This document shows, piece by piece, positions 37,206 through 46,166 of a stretch of 64,000 nucleotides of DNA. The translations under genes and the position numbers were made by a program. Source of the stretch: Sulfitobacter mediterraneus (GTDB lineage Bacteria; Pseudomonadota; Alphaproteobacteria; Rhodobacterales; Rhodobacteraceae); contig NZ_CP069004.1 of NCBI RefSeq assembly GCF_016801775.1, positions 744,001 to 808,000 of the forward strand. The letters are read 5' to 3'. Under the pieces are notes generated by a model, which saw only the letters and a program-made list of their open reading frames with translations, had not been told where the DNA came from and did not search any database. Each line of letters starts with the position of its first letter. Position 1 is the stretch's first letter.

Positions 37206-38672
37206 TCAGTCGCGCAGGCTTTCTTCGCGCAGACCATCCGCCAACAGGTTCAGACCCAGGACGAGGCTGAGCAGCGAAAGCGCGGGCGCGATGGCCGCGT
37301 GCGGATACAGCGACAACAGACGCCGGCCTGAGTTGATCGTGCTGCCCCAATCCGGGCTTTCCGATTCCAGACCCAGACCAAAGAAGCCCAGGGTGCCAAG
37401 CAGGATGGTGGTATAGCCAATCCGCAGACAGAAATCGACGATCAGCGGCCCACGTGCGTTGGGCAGGATCTCCCACAGCATGATATACCATGGTCCTTCA
37501 CCACGGGTTTGCGCCGCCGCCACATAGTCACGGGTTTTGATATCCAGCGCGAGACCGCGCACGATACGAAACACGGTGGGCGAGTTCACAAACACCACCG
37601 ACACAAACACCACGAGGATACCAGATCCGATGTCAAACAAGTCCAGCGCCGCCGGAATACCGGGGATGGAATAGTTGGGTGTCTCCACAATCGTGCCATT
37701 GCTGGACACCATCGACAGGTAGAGCCACGCGCCACCCCCCAACACCACAATCAGAAGCGGTGTGCGGAAACTTGGCTGCGTGTAGAACCGCGAGTTCAGC
37801 AAGATCGCCAGGAACACCAGTGGGAAGATGAACAGGAACAGCGCCATATAGTTCGGGATACCGGTCAGCACGATCTCGGGTGTCACCAGCAGGTAGAACA
37901 GCAAGATCACCGGGAACGCGAGGATCAGGTTGGCCAGAAAGCTCAGGATCGTGTCCAGGCGGCCGCCATAGTATCCGGCAGGCAGGCCCAGTGTGATCCC
38001 GACCATAAAGGCAAAGAGCGTCGCAAAGGGCGCGATTTTCACAACCACCCACGAGCCCTTGATCAGGCGGCTAAAGACATCCCGTGCAAGGTTGTCACCG
38101 CCCAGCAGGAACCACTGGTAGTCACCCTCTTCTGCGCCGCGCAGGGGCGTTCCGGGCAATTTGTTCTTCATGCCCGACACCTGGCTCAGGCTGTCATGCG
38201 TCACCAGAAGGTCAAACACACCGCCCATAATGCCGGTGAACACCCAGAACATCACGATCGCAAACCCGATCATGCCTACGGTGCTGTCAAACAGCTTGCC
38301 ATAAAGGCCGAGGTTCCGTTTGAAGGTGATCGACAACACGAAGGTTACGATCAGGGCGGTCCAGACCGGCAAAAGCTGCCGGGCCATGCCGCCGATGATA
38401 CCTGCGCCGGTGCCCATCACGATGCCTAGCACCAGATAGATCAACGCCAGCCCCACGGTGGCATAGAACAGGTAGTTCACGACCATGTTGATAAAGCCGC
38501 TGGCGCCCTGATTGCTGGCCAAAGTGCCGTCACCGGCCACGGCGCGGGTGTCAGATTGCGGCACAAAGGAAATCAGGATTTGCCCGACGATTCCCAGCAC
38601 CAGCAGGACCAGCACCGCAGTAAAGATGATATTCAGCCCACTCAAAGAGCCCGTCCATGTCAAAGGTTCCAT
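37206..38672 (-). CDS. Dipeptide-type ABC importer permease (DppC-like)
   Basis: 488-aa integral membrane permease, longer than classical DppC (about 300 aa) because of an extended N-terminal half with extra hydrophobic segments. The C-terminal permease domain holds the EAA-type loop VAAAQTRGEGPWYIMLWEILPNARG near residue 395-420, and FFGLGLESESPDWGSTI. It partners with the downstream fused ATPase and the upstream permease. The extra N-terminal membrane segments are notable. Confidence 0.88.
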   Translation of the reverse strand: MEPLTWTGSLSGLNIIFTAVLVLLVLGIVGQILISFVPQSDTRAVAGDGTLASNQGASGFINMVVNYLFYATVGLALIYLVLGIVMGTGAGIIGGMARQLLPVWTALIVTFVLSITFKRNLGLYGKLFDSTVGMIGFAIVMFWVFTGIMGGVFDLLVTHDSLSQVSGMKNKLPGTPLRGAEEGDYQWFLLGGDNLARDVFSRLIKGSWVVVKIAPFATLFAFMVGITLGLPAGYYGGRLDTILSFLANLILAFPVILLFYLLVTPEIVLTGIPNYMALFLFIFPLVFLAILLNSRFYTQPSFRTPLLIVVLGGGAWLYLSMVSSNGTIVETPNYSIPGIPAALDLFDIGSGILVVFVSVVFVNSPTVFRIVRGLALDIKTRDYVAAAQTRGEGPWYIMLWEILPNARGPLIVDFCLRIGYTTILLGTLGFFGLGLESESPDWGSTINSGRRLLSLYPHAAIAPALSLLSLVLGLNLLADGLREESLRD

Positions 38673-38684
38673 GTCCTTGCTCCC

Positions 38685-39770
38685 TTAAGAAATGCGAATG
38701 CGTGGGTTGAGGTAAACATAGCCGATATCGGAAATCAGCTGGGTCACCAGAACCACCACAACAGAAACAACAGAGACCGCCAAAAGCAATTCAATGTCGT
38801 TGTTCGATGCCGCCTGCACCAGAAGCCAGCCAAAACCCTTGTAGTTGAACAGGGTCTCAACGATGACCACACCGTTCAGCAGCCACGGGATTTGCAACAT
38901 GATCACCGTGAACGGGGCGATCAGCGCGTTGCGCAGCGCGTGTTTGAGTACGATATCGGAGAACTTCACACCCTTAAGGCGCGCGGTCCGGATATATTGC
39001 GCTGTCATCACCTCGGTCATCGAAGCCCGCGTCATCCGCGCGATATAGCCCATCCCGTAAAGCGAAATGGTCAGCACCGGCAGGAAAAAGTTCCAGAAAT
39101 TGGCATCGTCCATCGCCTTGGTGGCAGAGCCAAAGAACAGCGTCTTGCCGTCGATCCAGCCCCATTCAGCCAGGATCGGCGACACGCCGAATTTCGATGA
39201 CGCCAGAACCGCGATAAAGATAACGCCGGATACATATTCAGGCGTGGCCGTCGTCGCGATCGAGAAGGTCGAAAGCGAGCGGTCCAGCTTGGACCCCTCG
39301 CGCATCCCTGCCAGAACCCCGACAATCAGCGCCGATGGCACCATCAACATCAAAACCCAGAACATCAATTTGCCCGTCAACGCCAGCCGGGTCATCAGGG
39401 TCGATCCGACCTCATCTTTGAAAACGGTAGAAAACCCCCAGTCGCCTTGCAGAATTCCGCAGCGGGTGGGCCGCTCGGCCTCTGGTGTGCCTTCTGAAAA
39501 GCAGCGCCCGAAGGTTTTGCCTTCGTCCTTCTCAGTCACCCAGCCGGGCATCACGCCCAGCCATTGACCAAATTTGACCGGCATCGGCTGTAGATAGCCG
39601 CGGTCACCCAGATAAGACGACACAGCTTCGTCCGACATCCGGAAGTTGCCTTGTGTCTTGGCCAGTTTTTCGAGGTTTGGATAAAGATTTGTAAGCCAGA
39701 ACACGATGAACGTCAGGCAAAGTGCCGTCAGTATCATCACGCCCAGGCGGCGCAGAATAAATAGTCCCAT
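38685..39770 (-). CDS. Dipeptide-type ABC importer permease (DppB-like)
   Basis: 361-aa membrane permease starting GLFILRRLGVMILTALCLTFIVF (first membrane segment). A long periplasmic insertion (about 40-120), absent from E. coli DppB, includes two cysteines (GRCFSEGTPE and TRCGILQG). The core has ARMTRASMTEVMTAQYIRTARLKG, the EAA loop, near residue 255-280. ATG 39770 gives the expected start. It is first in a three-gene operon whose binding-protein gene is not nearby. Confidence 0.88.
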   Translation of the reverse strand: MGLFILRRLGVMILTALCLTFIVFWLTNLYPNLEKLAKTQGNFRMSDEAVSSYLGDRGYLQPMPVKFGQWLGVMPGWVTEKDEGKTFGRCFSEGTPEAERPTRCGILQGDWGFSTVFKDEVGSTLMTRLALTGKLMFWVLMLMVPSALIVGVLAGMREGSKLDRSLSTFSIATTATPEYVSGVIFIAVLASSKFGVSPILAEWGWIDGKTLFFGSATKAMDDANFWNFFLPVLTISLYGMGYIARMTRASMTEVMTAQYIRTARLKGVKFSDIVLKHALRNALIAPFTVIMLQIPWLLNGVVIVETLFNYKGFGWLLVQAASNNDIELLLAVSVVSVVVVLVTQLISDIGYVYLNPRIRIS

Positions 39771-39840
39771 GTCGTGCCCCTGTTGGTGGCGCAGCGGGTT
39801 CGTCCCGCTGGAATTGATTGGCCTGTGGCCATTTTGATCT

Positions 39841-39890
39841 GCGGTATCGTGCGTACAATACCGCTTCCACGAGGCGCAGACCGCGCCTCG
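39841..39890. other. Two consecutive inverted repeats upstream of the ABC importer
   Basis: GCGGTAT (39841-39847) faces ATACCGC (39858-39864), and CGAGGCG (39870-39876) faces CGCCTCG (39884-39890). Both lie in the 262-base gap before the permease start and could be operators or transcript hairpins. Confidence 0.45.
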
Positions 39891-39984
39891 TAGCTCTCCC
39901 ATCGGGCCCATGAGGCACCATCGCTTGCGTCAGGTCAATGTCAGGTTCCGGCAAAAAATTAGAATTTTACGACATCACATCATT

Positions 39985-40016
39985 CTAAAAACGACATTTT
40001 CGATTTTTGAAAATGT
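39985..40016 (-). terminator. Probable terminator after the AraC-family gene
   Basis: On the minus strand ACATTTTC and GAAAATGT (40016-40009 and 40001-39994) form an 8-bp stem with a 7-base loop, followed by CGTTTTTAG. It lies 17 bases past the araC stop. Confidence 0.55.
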
Positions 40017-40032
40017 GACATTTGCCGCAGAT

Positions 40033-40827
40033 TTATTGGGAGCCTTGCCGCAACTTGCTGGGCGGCATTCCTGTATGGTGCTGAATAAAGCGGGTAAAAT
40101 ACGCGGCTGAGCCAAATCCGAGATGTCGTGCGATGTCTTTGGCCGGCTCTGTGGTCTCACCCAACAGGCTGCGTCCGGCATGCAGCACCCGTTCGGTCAA
40201 CAGATCCGCCGCGGTTTTTCCGGTTGCCGATTTCACGGCGCGGGTCAGATGGGTCGAGGTCACACCCAATTCATCCGCATAGGCCGCCATGCTTGCCCCG
40301 GTTTGATAACCCGCAGACAACAGGTTGCAATAGCGTTGGCTCAGCCGTCCGGCAGCATTGCGCCGGTCAGGGACATGTTCATCCTGCATGATCTGCCGCC
40401 GCAACCAGACCGAGATCAGCGCGGCGTGGGCCTCAAGCGCATCCTGGCGCAGCGGCCGTCGCTGCGATTGCTCGCGATGTGCGGCCTCGATCAATGCGGT
40501 CAGTTCCGATTGGGTCGTGACATCCCGAATGCGCAGATGCCGGGGCATCTCCGGCAAGCGCAGCGGGGTGCCTTGCGGGATCAGCACCGCCTGTCCCATG
40601 CTTTGCCGCCCCATATCCAAAGAAAACAATGCCCCCGCAGGTACCCAAAGGGCATTATGCGCCCCGATACCGCGCCGCAGCCCATCCAAGAGCGCACGCC
40701 CTTGACCACGGGTGATCCAGACCAACAGATGATGGCTCCGGTCATGGGCCAGTTGCACCTGCCAATCCTGCCCGCCGCTGAGCTGGGCAAGGGTCAGAAC
40801 CTGGATGTCGGTTGTCATCGGGATCAT
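40033..40827 (-). CDS. AraC-family transcriptional regulator
   Basis: 264-aa regulator. The N-terminal half (about 1-150) is a cupin-like ligand domain (HHLLVWITRGQGRALLDG, WVPAGALFSLDMG). The C-terminal half has two helix-turn-helix motifs; the second contains AKDIARHLGFGSAAYFTRFIQHHTGMPPS, the AraC signature. Two adjacent ATGs (40827 and 40818) are possible; the longer is given. It lies upstream of and in the same direction as the ABC importer operon, from which a terminator separates it, so whether it regulates that importer is uncertain. Confidence 0.88.
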   Translation of the reverse strand: MIPMTTDIQVLTLAQLSGGQDWQVQLAHDRSHHLLVWITRGQGRALLDGLRRGIGAHNALWVPAGALFSLDMGRQSMGQAVLIPQGTPLRLPEMPRHLRIRDVTTQSELTALIEAAHREQSQRRPLRQDALEAHAALISVWLRRQIMQDEHVPDRRNAAGRLSQRYCNLLSAGYQTGASMAAYADELGVTSTHLTRAVKSATGKTAADLLTERVLHAGRSLLGETTEPAKDIARHLGFGSAAYFTRFIQHHTGMPPSKLRQGSQ

Positions 40828-40922
40828 GCAATTATCGCTTTATTGAAATTCGAATGGAATTTCTTGAAGGAATAAAGGAGCAATTGTGTGTAAAATGCAA
40901 GTTAATGCTGCAGGCAAAGCCG

Positions 40923-41813
40923 CTACCCTCGGGTGATCTTGTGCCAGTTGGCCATTTTCGAGCGCATCCAGGTCCGCTGCCGTTTGGCAAACTGGCGGGT
41001 CGCGATCACCGCGTTTCGTTTGGCCTGATCCAGCGTCAGATCTCCGTTCAGATACTGCATCAGCTCGGGTACACCGATGGCGCGGTGGGCGGGCAGGGCA
41101 GGATCATAGACACCGCGCACGGCCTCTGCCTCTTCCAATGCGCCTTGCTCGATCATCAAATCAAAGCGCCGCGCGATCCGGTCGTTGAGCCAATCCTTGT
41201 CCACGTCAAAGACTACAGGAACGCAGTGATCCAAGGGCAACGGGGCCGGACCGGTCTGTTTTTGCCACTCTACCAAGGGTTTGCCTGTGGCTTGCTGCAC
41301 CTCCCATGCGCGTTGCACACGCGCCCGGTTCTGGACATCGATCTTGCCCAGTGTCGCAGCATCCACCCCTTGCAAAAGCACCTCAAGCGGCAGGTCATCG
41401 GCCTGTGCACGCACCTCCGGCGGGGTGGCGGGGATCTCGGCAAGGCCTTGCGTCAGCGCAGAAAAATACAATCCGGTGCCGCCTACAATGATCGGGCGTG
41501 GCCCCTGCGCCAGCAAGGGCACCACCTCGCGCAGCCAATGCCCTGTCGAATAAGGCGCCGTGGCCGGTATATGCCCATAAAGCAGATGTGGCGCCTGCGC
41601 CTCTTCTTCCTTTGAGGGCCGCGCGGTGATCACCCGCCAACAGTCGTAAACCTGACTGGCATCCGCATTCACAACCACGCCGCCCTGCGCCGCCGCGATT
41701 TCAAGCGCCAGCGCCGATTTGCCCGATGCCGTCGGCCCCGCAATCAGAACAGGTTGCTCCGGTGACAGCCGATCCAGCAGGGTTTCGAATTGAGAAGACG
41801 TCTGATGCGGCAT
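40923..41813 (-). CDS. miaA: tRNA dimethylallyltransferase
   Basis: 296-aa enzyme that isopentenylates A37 of tRNAs reading UNN codons. The P-loop GPTASGKS is at residues 26-33, [17 protein letters not shown] near 51-67, and [16 protein letters not shown] near 108-123. The C-terminal region has [11 protein letters not shown] and [13 protein letters not shown], typical of MiaA. It is divergent from pyrH over 98 bases. Confidence 0.94.
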   Translation of the reverse strand: MPHQTSSQFETLLDRLSPEQPVLIAGPTASGKSALALEIAAAQGGVVVNADASQVYDCWRVITARPSKEEEAQAPHLLYGHIPATAPYSTGHWLREVVPLLAQGPRPIIVGGTGLYFSALTQGLAEIPATPPEVRAQADDLPLEVLLQGVDAATLGKIDVQNRARVQRAWEVQQATGKPLVEWQKQTGPAPLPLDHCVPVVFDVDKDWLNDRIARRFDLMIEQGALEEAEAVRGVYDPALPAHRAIGVPELMQYLNGDLTLDQAKRNAVIATRQFAKRQRTWMRSKMANWHKITRG

Positions 41814-41911
41814 TTCTTTGGGCAGACCTGATGCTTTACATTGAACCTTGCCGCCATTTGCGACATTTTGCGCCCAAATGAAAACCCCAGAGCCCTCCGA
41901 AAGGTGCCACC

Positions 41912-42640
41912 ATGCCCCAAGACACCCCGCAGACCAGTTTCAACCGCGTGATGCTGAAGATTTCAGGGGAGGCGCTGATGGGGGATCTGGGCTTTGGCTT
42001 GCACCCGCCCACTGTTGAACGCATCGCCCGCGAAGTGCAAAGCGTGCATGAGATGGGCGTCGAGATCTGCATGGTCATCGGGGGCGGCAATATCTTTCGC
42101 GGCTTGCAAGGCAGCGCGCAGGGGATGGAGCGGACAACGGCGGACTACATGGGCATGCTGGCCACGGTGATGAACGCGCTGGCGATGCAATCGGCGCTGG
42201 AAGGTCTGGGCATTCACACACGGGTCATTTCGGCCATTACCATGAACGAAGTGGCCGAGCCCTATATCCGCCGCCGCGCCGTGCGGCACCTTGAAAAGAA
42301 ACGGGTTTGCATCTTTGCCGCCGGTACCGGCAACCCCTATTTCACCACCGATACCGCCGCGACCCTGCGGGCCAACGAGATGTCCTGCGAGGCGATTTTC
42401 AAGGGCACCAAGGTTGACGGCGTCTACGACAAGGATCCGAACAAATTCGACGATGCCAAGCGCTATGACAATGTGTCTTATGATGATGTGCTGGCCAAAC
42501 GGCTGGGCGTTATGGACGCATCGGCCATCGCACTGGCCCGTGACAACAACCTGCCGATTATTGTCTTTTCGCTGGATGAGCCGGGCGGCTTCCGGGGCAT
42601 TCTGGCGGGCGAGGGCACCTACACCCGCGTGCACGGCTAG
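41912..42640 (+). CDS. pyrH: UMP kinase
   Basis: 242-aa amino-acid-kinase-fold enzyme that phosphorylates UMP to UDP. Family blocks are [12 protein letters not shown] near residue 15-26, [14 protein letters not shown] near 55-68, and [16 protein letters not shown] near 140-155 (UMP binding). It is the first gene of the pyrH-frr-uppS-cdsA-dxr-rseP cluster. Confidence 0.96.
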   Translation: MPQDTPQTSFNRVMLKISGEALMGDLGFGLHPPTVERIAREVQSVHEMGVEICMVIGGGNIFRGLQGSAQGMERTTADYMGMLATVMNALAMQSALEGLGIHTRVISAITMNEVAEPYIRRRAVRHLEKKRVCIFAAGTGNPYFTTDTAATLRANEMSCEAIFKGTKVDGVYDKDPNKFDDAKRYDNVSYDDVLAKRLGVMDASAIALARDNNLPIIVFSLDEPGGFRGILAGEGTYTRVHG

Positions 42641-42765
42641 GGCCGGGCGAATGCCCACTGGTCATTGTCCCAACTGTTGATTTATACTTGTACCAACGCG
42701 TGTACCGAGGGCCAAATGGCCGGTCCGCGCCTGAATTGAGCCCGAATTGAGGATAAGAAAACCCC

Positions 42766-43329
42766 ATGGCAGATGAATTTATTCTGGACACCGACGACCT
42801 TGAGCGCCGCATGAACGGGGCGATCAGCGCATTGCGCACTGAATTTTCGTCCCTGCGCACGGGCCGCGCGTCTGCGTCGATGCTTGAGCCCGTGATGGTT
42901 GATGCTTACGGGTCCATGACCCCGATCAATCAGGTCGGCACCGTCAACGTGCCAGAGCCGCGCATGGTCACCATCAATGTTTGGGACAAAGGTCTGGTTG
43001 GAAAGGTTGAAAAGGCAATCCGCGAAAGCGGCCTTGGCATCAATCCACAGCTCAACGGCACCATCATCATGCTGCCCATTCCCGAGCTGAACGAAGAACG
43101 CCGCCGCGATCTGACCAAAGTGGCGGGGCAATATGCCGAACATGCCCGCGTTTCGATCCGCAACCTGCGCCGTGACGGAATGGACCAGATCAAAAAGGCA
43201 AAGGCCGATGGCATGTCCGAGGACGATCAGAAGTTCTGGGAAACCGAAATGCAGGATTTGACGGATAAGTTCATCGCGATGATCGACGAACAACTCGAAT
43301 CCAAACAAGCCGAGATCATGCAGGTCTGA
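42766..43329 (+). CDS. frr: Ribosome recycling factor
   Basis: 187-aa factor that, with EF-G, splits post-termination ribosomes. It has the RRF pattern: [21 protein letters not shown] near residue 30-50, [15 protein letters not shown] near 68-82, and the long helical end ending [16 protein letters not shown]. It is 125 bases after pyrH, with its own terminator. Confidence 0.96.
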   Translation: MADEFILDTDDLERRMNGAISALRTEFSSLRTGRASASMLEPVMVDAYGSMTPINQVGTVNVPEPRMVTINVWDKGLVGKVEKAIRESGLGINPQLNGTIIMLPIPELNEERRRDLTKVAGQYAEHARVSIRNLRRDGMDQIKKAKADGMSEDDQKFWETEMQDLTDKFIAMIDEQLESKQAEIMQV

Positions 43330-43340
43330 CCCTGCTACAG

Positions 43341-43365
43341 GGCCGTCCCAAGGGCGGCCTTTTTT
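43341..43365 (+). terminator. Terminator after frr
   Basis: An 8-bp stem, GGCCGTCC (43341-43348) with GGGCGGCC (43352-43359), includes one T-G pair and is followed by TTTTTT (43360-43365). Downstream genes may also be transcribed by read-through or from an internal promoter. Confidence 0.78.
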
Positions 43366-43422
43366 CTGGGACAACAGCCGTGGCACTGCGCCCACGCCCC
43401 CTCAAGCGGAGCACCGCACGCC

Positions 43423-44175
43423 ATGAACATCCCCCAAGAGGCGGACCAGACCCCGGAGCCCGATATCACACCGGGCGGTCCACGCCATGTTGCGATCATC
43501 ATGGATGGCAACGGCCGTTGGGCCACACAGCGTGGTCGCCCGCGCCTGTTTGGCCACCATGCAGGTGCGCGCCGGGTGCGGGAGATCGTCCAATCTTGCC
43601 CGGATTTTGGCGTTAAGTATCTGACAATATTTGCTTTTTCGACAGAGAACTGGAAGCGCACGCAGGTCGAAGTGGCCGGTCTGATGAGCCTGTTCCGACG
43701 CTACATCACCAAGGAAACCCGCGCCCTCAGCGAAGATGGTGTGCGCGTCCGTTTCATCGGCGACCGGCTGCGCCTTGATGACAAGCTGATCAAGCTGATG
43801 AACGACCTTGAGGCTGCGACCGCCCATAACGACAAGGTTAATCTCACCATCGCGATCAACTATGGTGGCCGTGACGAGGTGGCCCGCGCCACCAAACGGC
43901 TGGCGCAGGATGTTGCGGCAGGGCGGCTAGACCCAGAGTCGGTGGATGAAGAAACTCTGCCAAGATATTTGGATACTTACGTTTTACCGGACCCAGACCT
44001 GGTGATCCGCACCAGCGGCGAGGCGCGGATATCTAACTTTCTGCTATGGCAATCGGCCTATGCGGAATATGAATTTATTGACACGCTTTGGCCCGATTTC
44101 ACCCGCGAGGAATTTGGCAGTCTTTGCGCCTCATTCGGCGGACGGGATCGGCGCTTTGGCGCAGTGAAAATCTGA
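43423..44175 (+). CDS. uppS: Isoprenyl transferase (undecaprenyl diphosphate synthase)
   Basis: 250-aa cis-prenyltransferase that makes the C55 carrier for peptidoglycan and O-antigen. Family blocks are VAIIMDGNGRWATQRGRPR near residue 23-42 (catalytic Asp), FAFSTENWKR near 68-77, INYGGRDEV near 144-152, and DLVIRTSGEARISNFLLWQSAYAE near 190-212. Followed ten bases later by cdsA. Confidence 0.95.
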   Translation: MNIPQEADQTPEPDITPGGPRHVAIIMDGNGRWATQRGRPRLFGHHAGARRVREIVQSCPDFGVKYLTIFAFSTENWKRTQVEVAGLMSLFRRYITKETRALSEDGVRVRFIGDRLRLDDKLIKLMNDLEAATAHNDKVNLTIAINYGGRDEVARATKRLAQDVAAGRLDPESVDEETLPRYLDTYVLPDPDLVIRTSGEARISNFLLWQSAYAEYEFIDTLWPDFTREEFGSLCASFGGRDRRFGAVKI

Positions 44176-44185
44176 GGAAAAGACA

Positions 44186-44980
44186 ATGGCCAAAAACCCT
44201 GAACAATGGTCTGATCTCTCTGCGCGGATGTTTTCCGGCGCGGCAATGGTGGTGGTTGGCCTGCTTGGCATCTGGTTTGGCGGCCATGTCTTTCACGTGC
44301 TGGTCGCGATCATTTGCGGGCTGATGGTCTGGGAACTGGTTGGCATGCTGCGCCCCGGTGCGCGGCACGTGCAATTGCAAATGGGTGCATTAACCGGCGC
44401 GGCGGTGTTTCTGGCGATCTATCTGCCGGTTGGCTTTGCCCTGCCGGTGTTGCTGGCACCGGCCCTGATCGGTTTTGGTCAACTCAGTCATAACCGCACG
44501 ATTTATATGGCTTTTTCGGTCATGATCCTGCTGTCCGGTTATGGCATGATGCAGGTGCGCGACGATCTGGGCTTTGGCTGGATGCTGTGGCTGGTGCTGG
44601 TTGTTGTGGTCACGGATGTGGTTGGTTATTTTGCCGGACGAACCTTTGGCGGTCCGAAGTTCTGGCCAAAGGTCAGCCCCAAGAAAACATGGTCAGGCAC
44701 CGGCGCTGGCTGGATTGGCGCTGCGGTTGTGGGCCTGTTGTTTTCGATCAACACCGAGGTGAGCCTGCAACTGATCGGGATTTCCATTGCGGTTTCAATG
44801 GCATCGCAGATAGGCGACATCGCCGAATCCGGGATGAAACGGCGCATGGGCGTCAAGGACAGCTCAAACCTGATCCCCGGTCATGGCGGATTGCTGGACC
44901 GGTTTGATGGCATGCTGGGCGCGTCGGTGTTCCTGCTGATCATTGGCCAGTTTATTGGTTTCCCTCCGGGGCTTGGGTAG
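44186..44980 (+). CDS. cdsA: Phosphatidate cytidylyltransferase
   Basis: 264-aa integral membrane enzyme making CDP-diacylglycerol for phospholipid synthesis. Several hydrophobic segments precede the signature at about 210-240: SGMKRRMGVKDSSNLIPGHGG then LDRFDGML. It lies between uppS and dxr with short gaps, as in many proteobacteria. Confidence 0.93.
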   Translation: MAKNPEQWSDLSARMFSGAAMVVVGLLGIWFGGHVFHVLVAIICGLMVWELVGMLRPGARHVQLQMGALTGAAVFLAIYLPVGFALPVLLAPALIGFGQLSHNRTIYMAFSVMILLSGYGMMQVRDDLGFGWMLWLVLVVVVTDVVGYFAGRTFGGPKFWPKVSPKKTWSGTGAGWIGAAVVGLLFSINTEVSLQLIGISIAVSMASQIGDIAESGMKRRMGVKDSSNLIPGHGGLLDRFDGMLGASVFLLIIGQFIGFPPGLG

Positions 44981-44986
44981 GCCCGC

Positions 44987-46162
44987 ATGCCGCGCAAGGT
45001 TTCGATCCTGGGGGCGACCGGCTCCATCGGGCAGAACACGATTGATCTGATCCGCCGTGATCTGGACGCCTATGATGTTGTTGCCCTGACCGGCGCGGGC
45101 AATATCGGGCAATTGGCGGCAGATGCGATTGCACTGAATGCAGACATTGCGGTCACGGCCCATGATCATCTTCTGCATGATCTGCGCGATGCTTTGGCCG
45201 GAACGCAAGTTGCCGCGGCGGCAGGGGCGCAGGCAATCACCGAATGCGCTTCCCGTCCTGCGGATTGGACCATGTCTGCCATCGTCGGCGCGGCGGGTCT
45301 CGCACCAGGGCTTGCAGCGGCGGAACAGGGCGGCACATTGGCGCTGGCCAACAAGGAATCGCTGGTCTGTGCAGGCGCGCTGATGCTGCAAACCGTAGCG
45401 GACAGCGGTGCGGAAATTCTGCCCGTCGACAGTGAACATTCCGCAATTTTCCAAGCGCTGATCGGCGAAGACGTTGCCGCTGTGGAGCGGGTGATCATCA
45501 CTGCCAGTGGCGGCGCGTTCCGGGATTGGCCGATTGAAAAACTGGCGGAGGCAACGCTTGATCAGGCCTCAAGCCATCCCAATTGGGATATGGGCCAGAG
45601 GATCACAATCGACAGCGCCTCTATGTTTAATAAGGCGATGGAAGTCATTGAGACAAAAGAATTCTTTGACGTTCGCGCCGACCAGATCGAAGTCCTGGTG
45701 CATCCGCAATCCATGATCCACGCACTGGTCGGTTTCGTGGATGGGGCCTTGATGGCCCATGTTGGCCCGCCCGACATGCGCCATGCCATCGGCTTTGCGC
45801 TACACCACCCCAATCGGGCGAAATTGCCGGTGCAGCGGCTGGACCTTGCCGCTATCGGCCAATTCGAATTTCGCAACCCCGACGACCGCCGTTGGCCGGC
45901 CTTGTCGCTGGCACGGCAAACCATGGCCGCAGGCGGCATGACCGGCGCCGTGTTCAACGCGGCCAAGGAAACGGCGCTGGACGGATTTATTGCCGGCCAG
46001 ATCAATTTTGTGCAGATGGCCGAGGTTGTCGATCAGACTTTGGACCAGATGGAAGGGCACAGCAGCCTCATTCATGACACCATGACACTTGATAACGTCC
46101 TCCAAGTAGACCATTTGGCACGTAAGGCGGCCCAAGCCGCGATCAACAAAAGAGCAGGGTAG
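44987..46162 (+). CDS. dxr: 1-deoxy-D-xylulose 5-phosphate reductoisomerase
   Basis: 391-aa NADPH-dependent enzyme committing carbon to the MEP isoprenoid pathway. The cofactor site is ILGATGSIGQNTID near residue 6-19, ALANKESLVCAGALM near 121-135, PVDSEHSAIFQAL near 145-157, and MNKAMEV-type SASMFNKAMEVIETKEFF near 205-222. Followed four bases later by rseP. Confidence 0.95.
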   Translation: MPRKVSILGATGSIGQNTIDLIRRDLDAYDVVALTGAGNIGQLAADAIALNADIAVTAHDHLLHDLRDALAGTQVAAAAGAQAITECASRPADWTMSAIVGAAGLAPGLAAAEQGGTLALANKESLVCAGALMLQTVADSGAEILPVDSEHSAIFQALIGEDVAAVERVIITASGGAFRDWPIEKLAEATLDQASSHPNWDMGQRITIDSASMFNKAMEVIETKEFFDVRADQIEVLVHPQSMIHALVGFVDGALMAHVGPPDMRHAIGFALHHPNRAKLPVQRLDLAAIGQFEFRNPDDRRWPALSLARQTMAAGGMTGAVFNAAKETALDGFIAGQINFVQMAEVVDQTLDQMEGHSSLIHDTMTLDNVLQVDHLARKAAQAAINKRAG

Positions 46163-46166
46163 CGTT

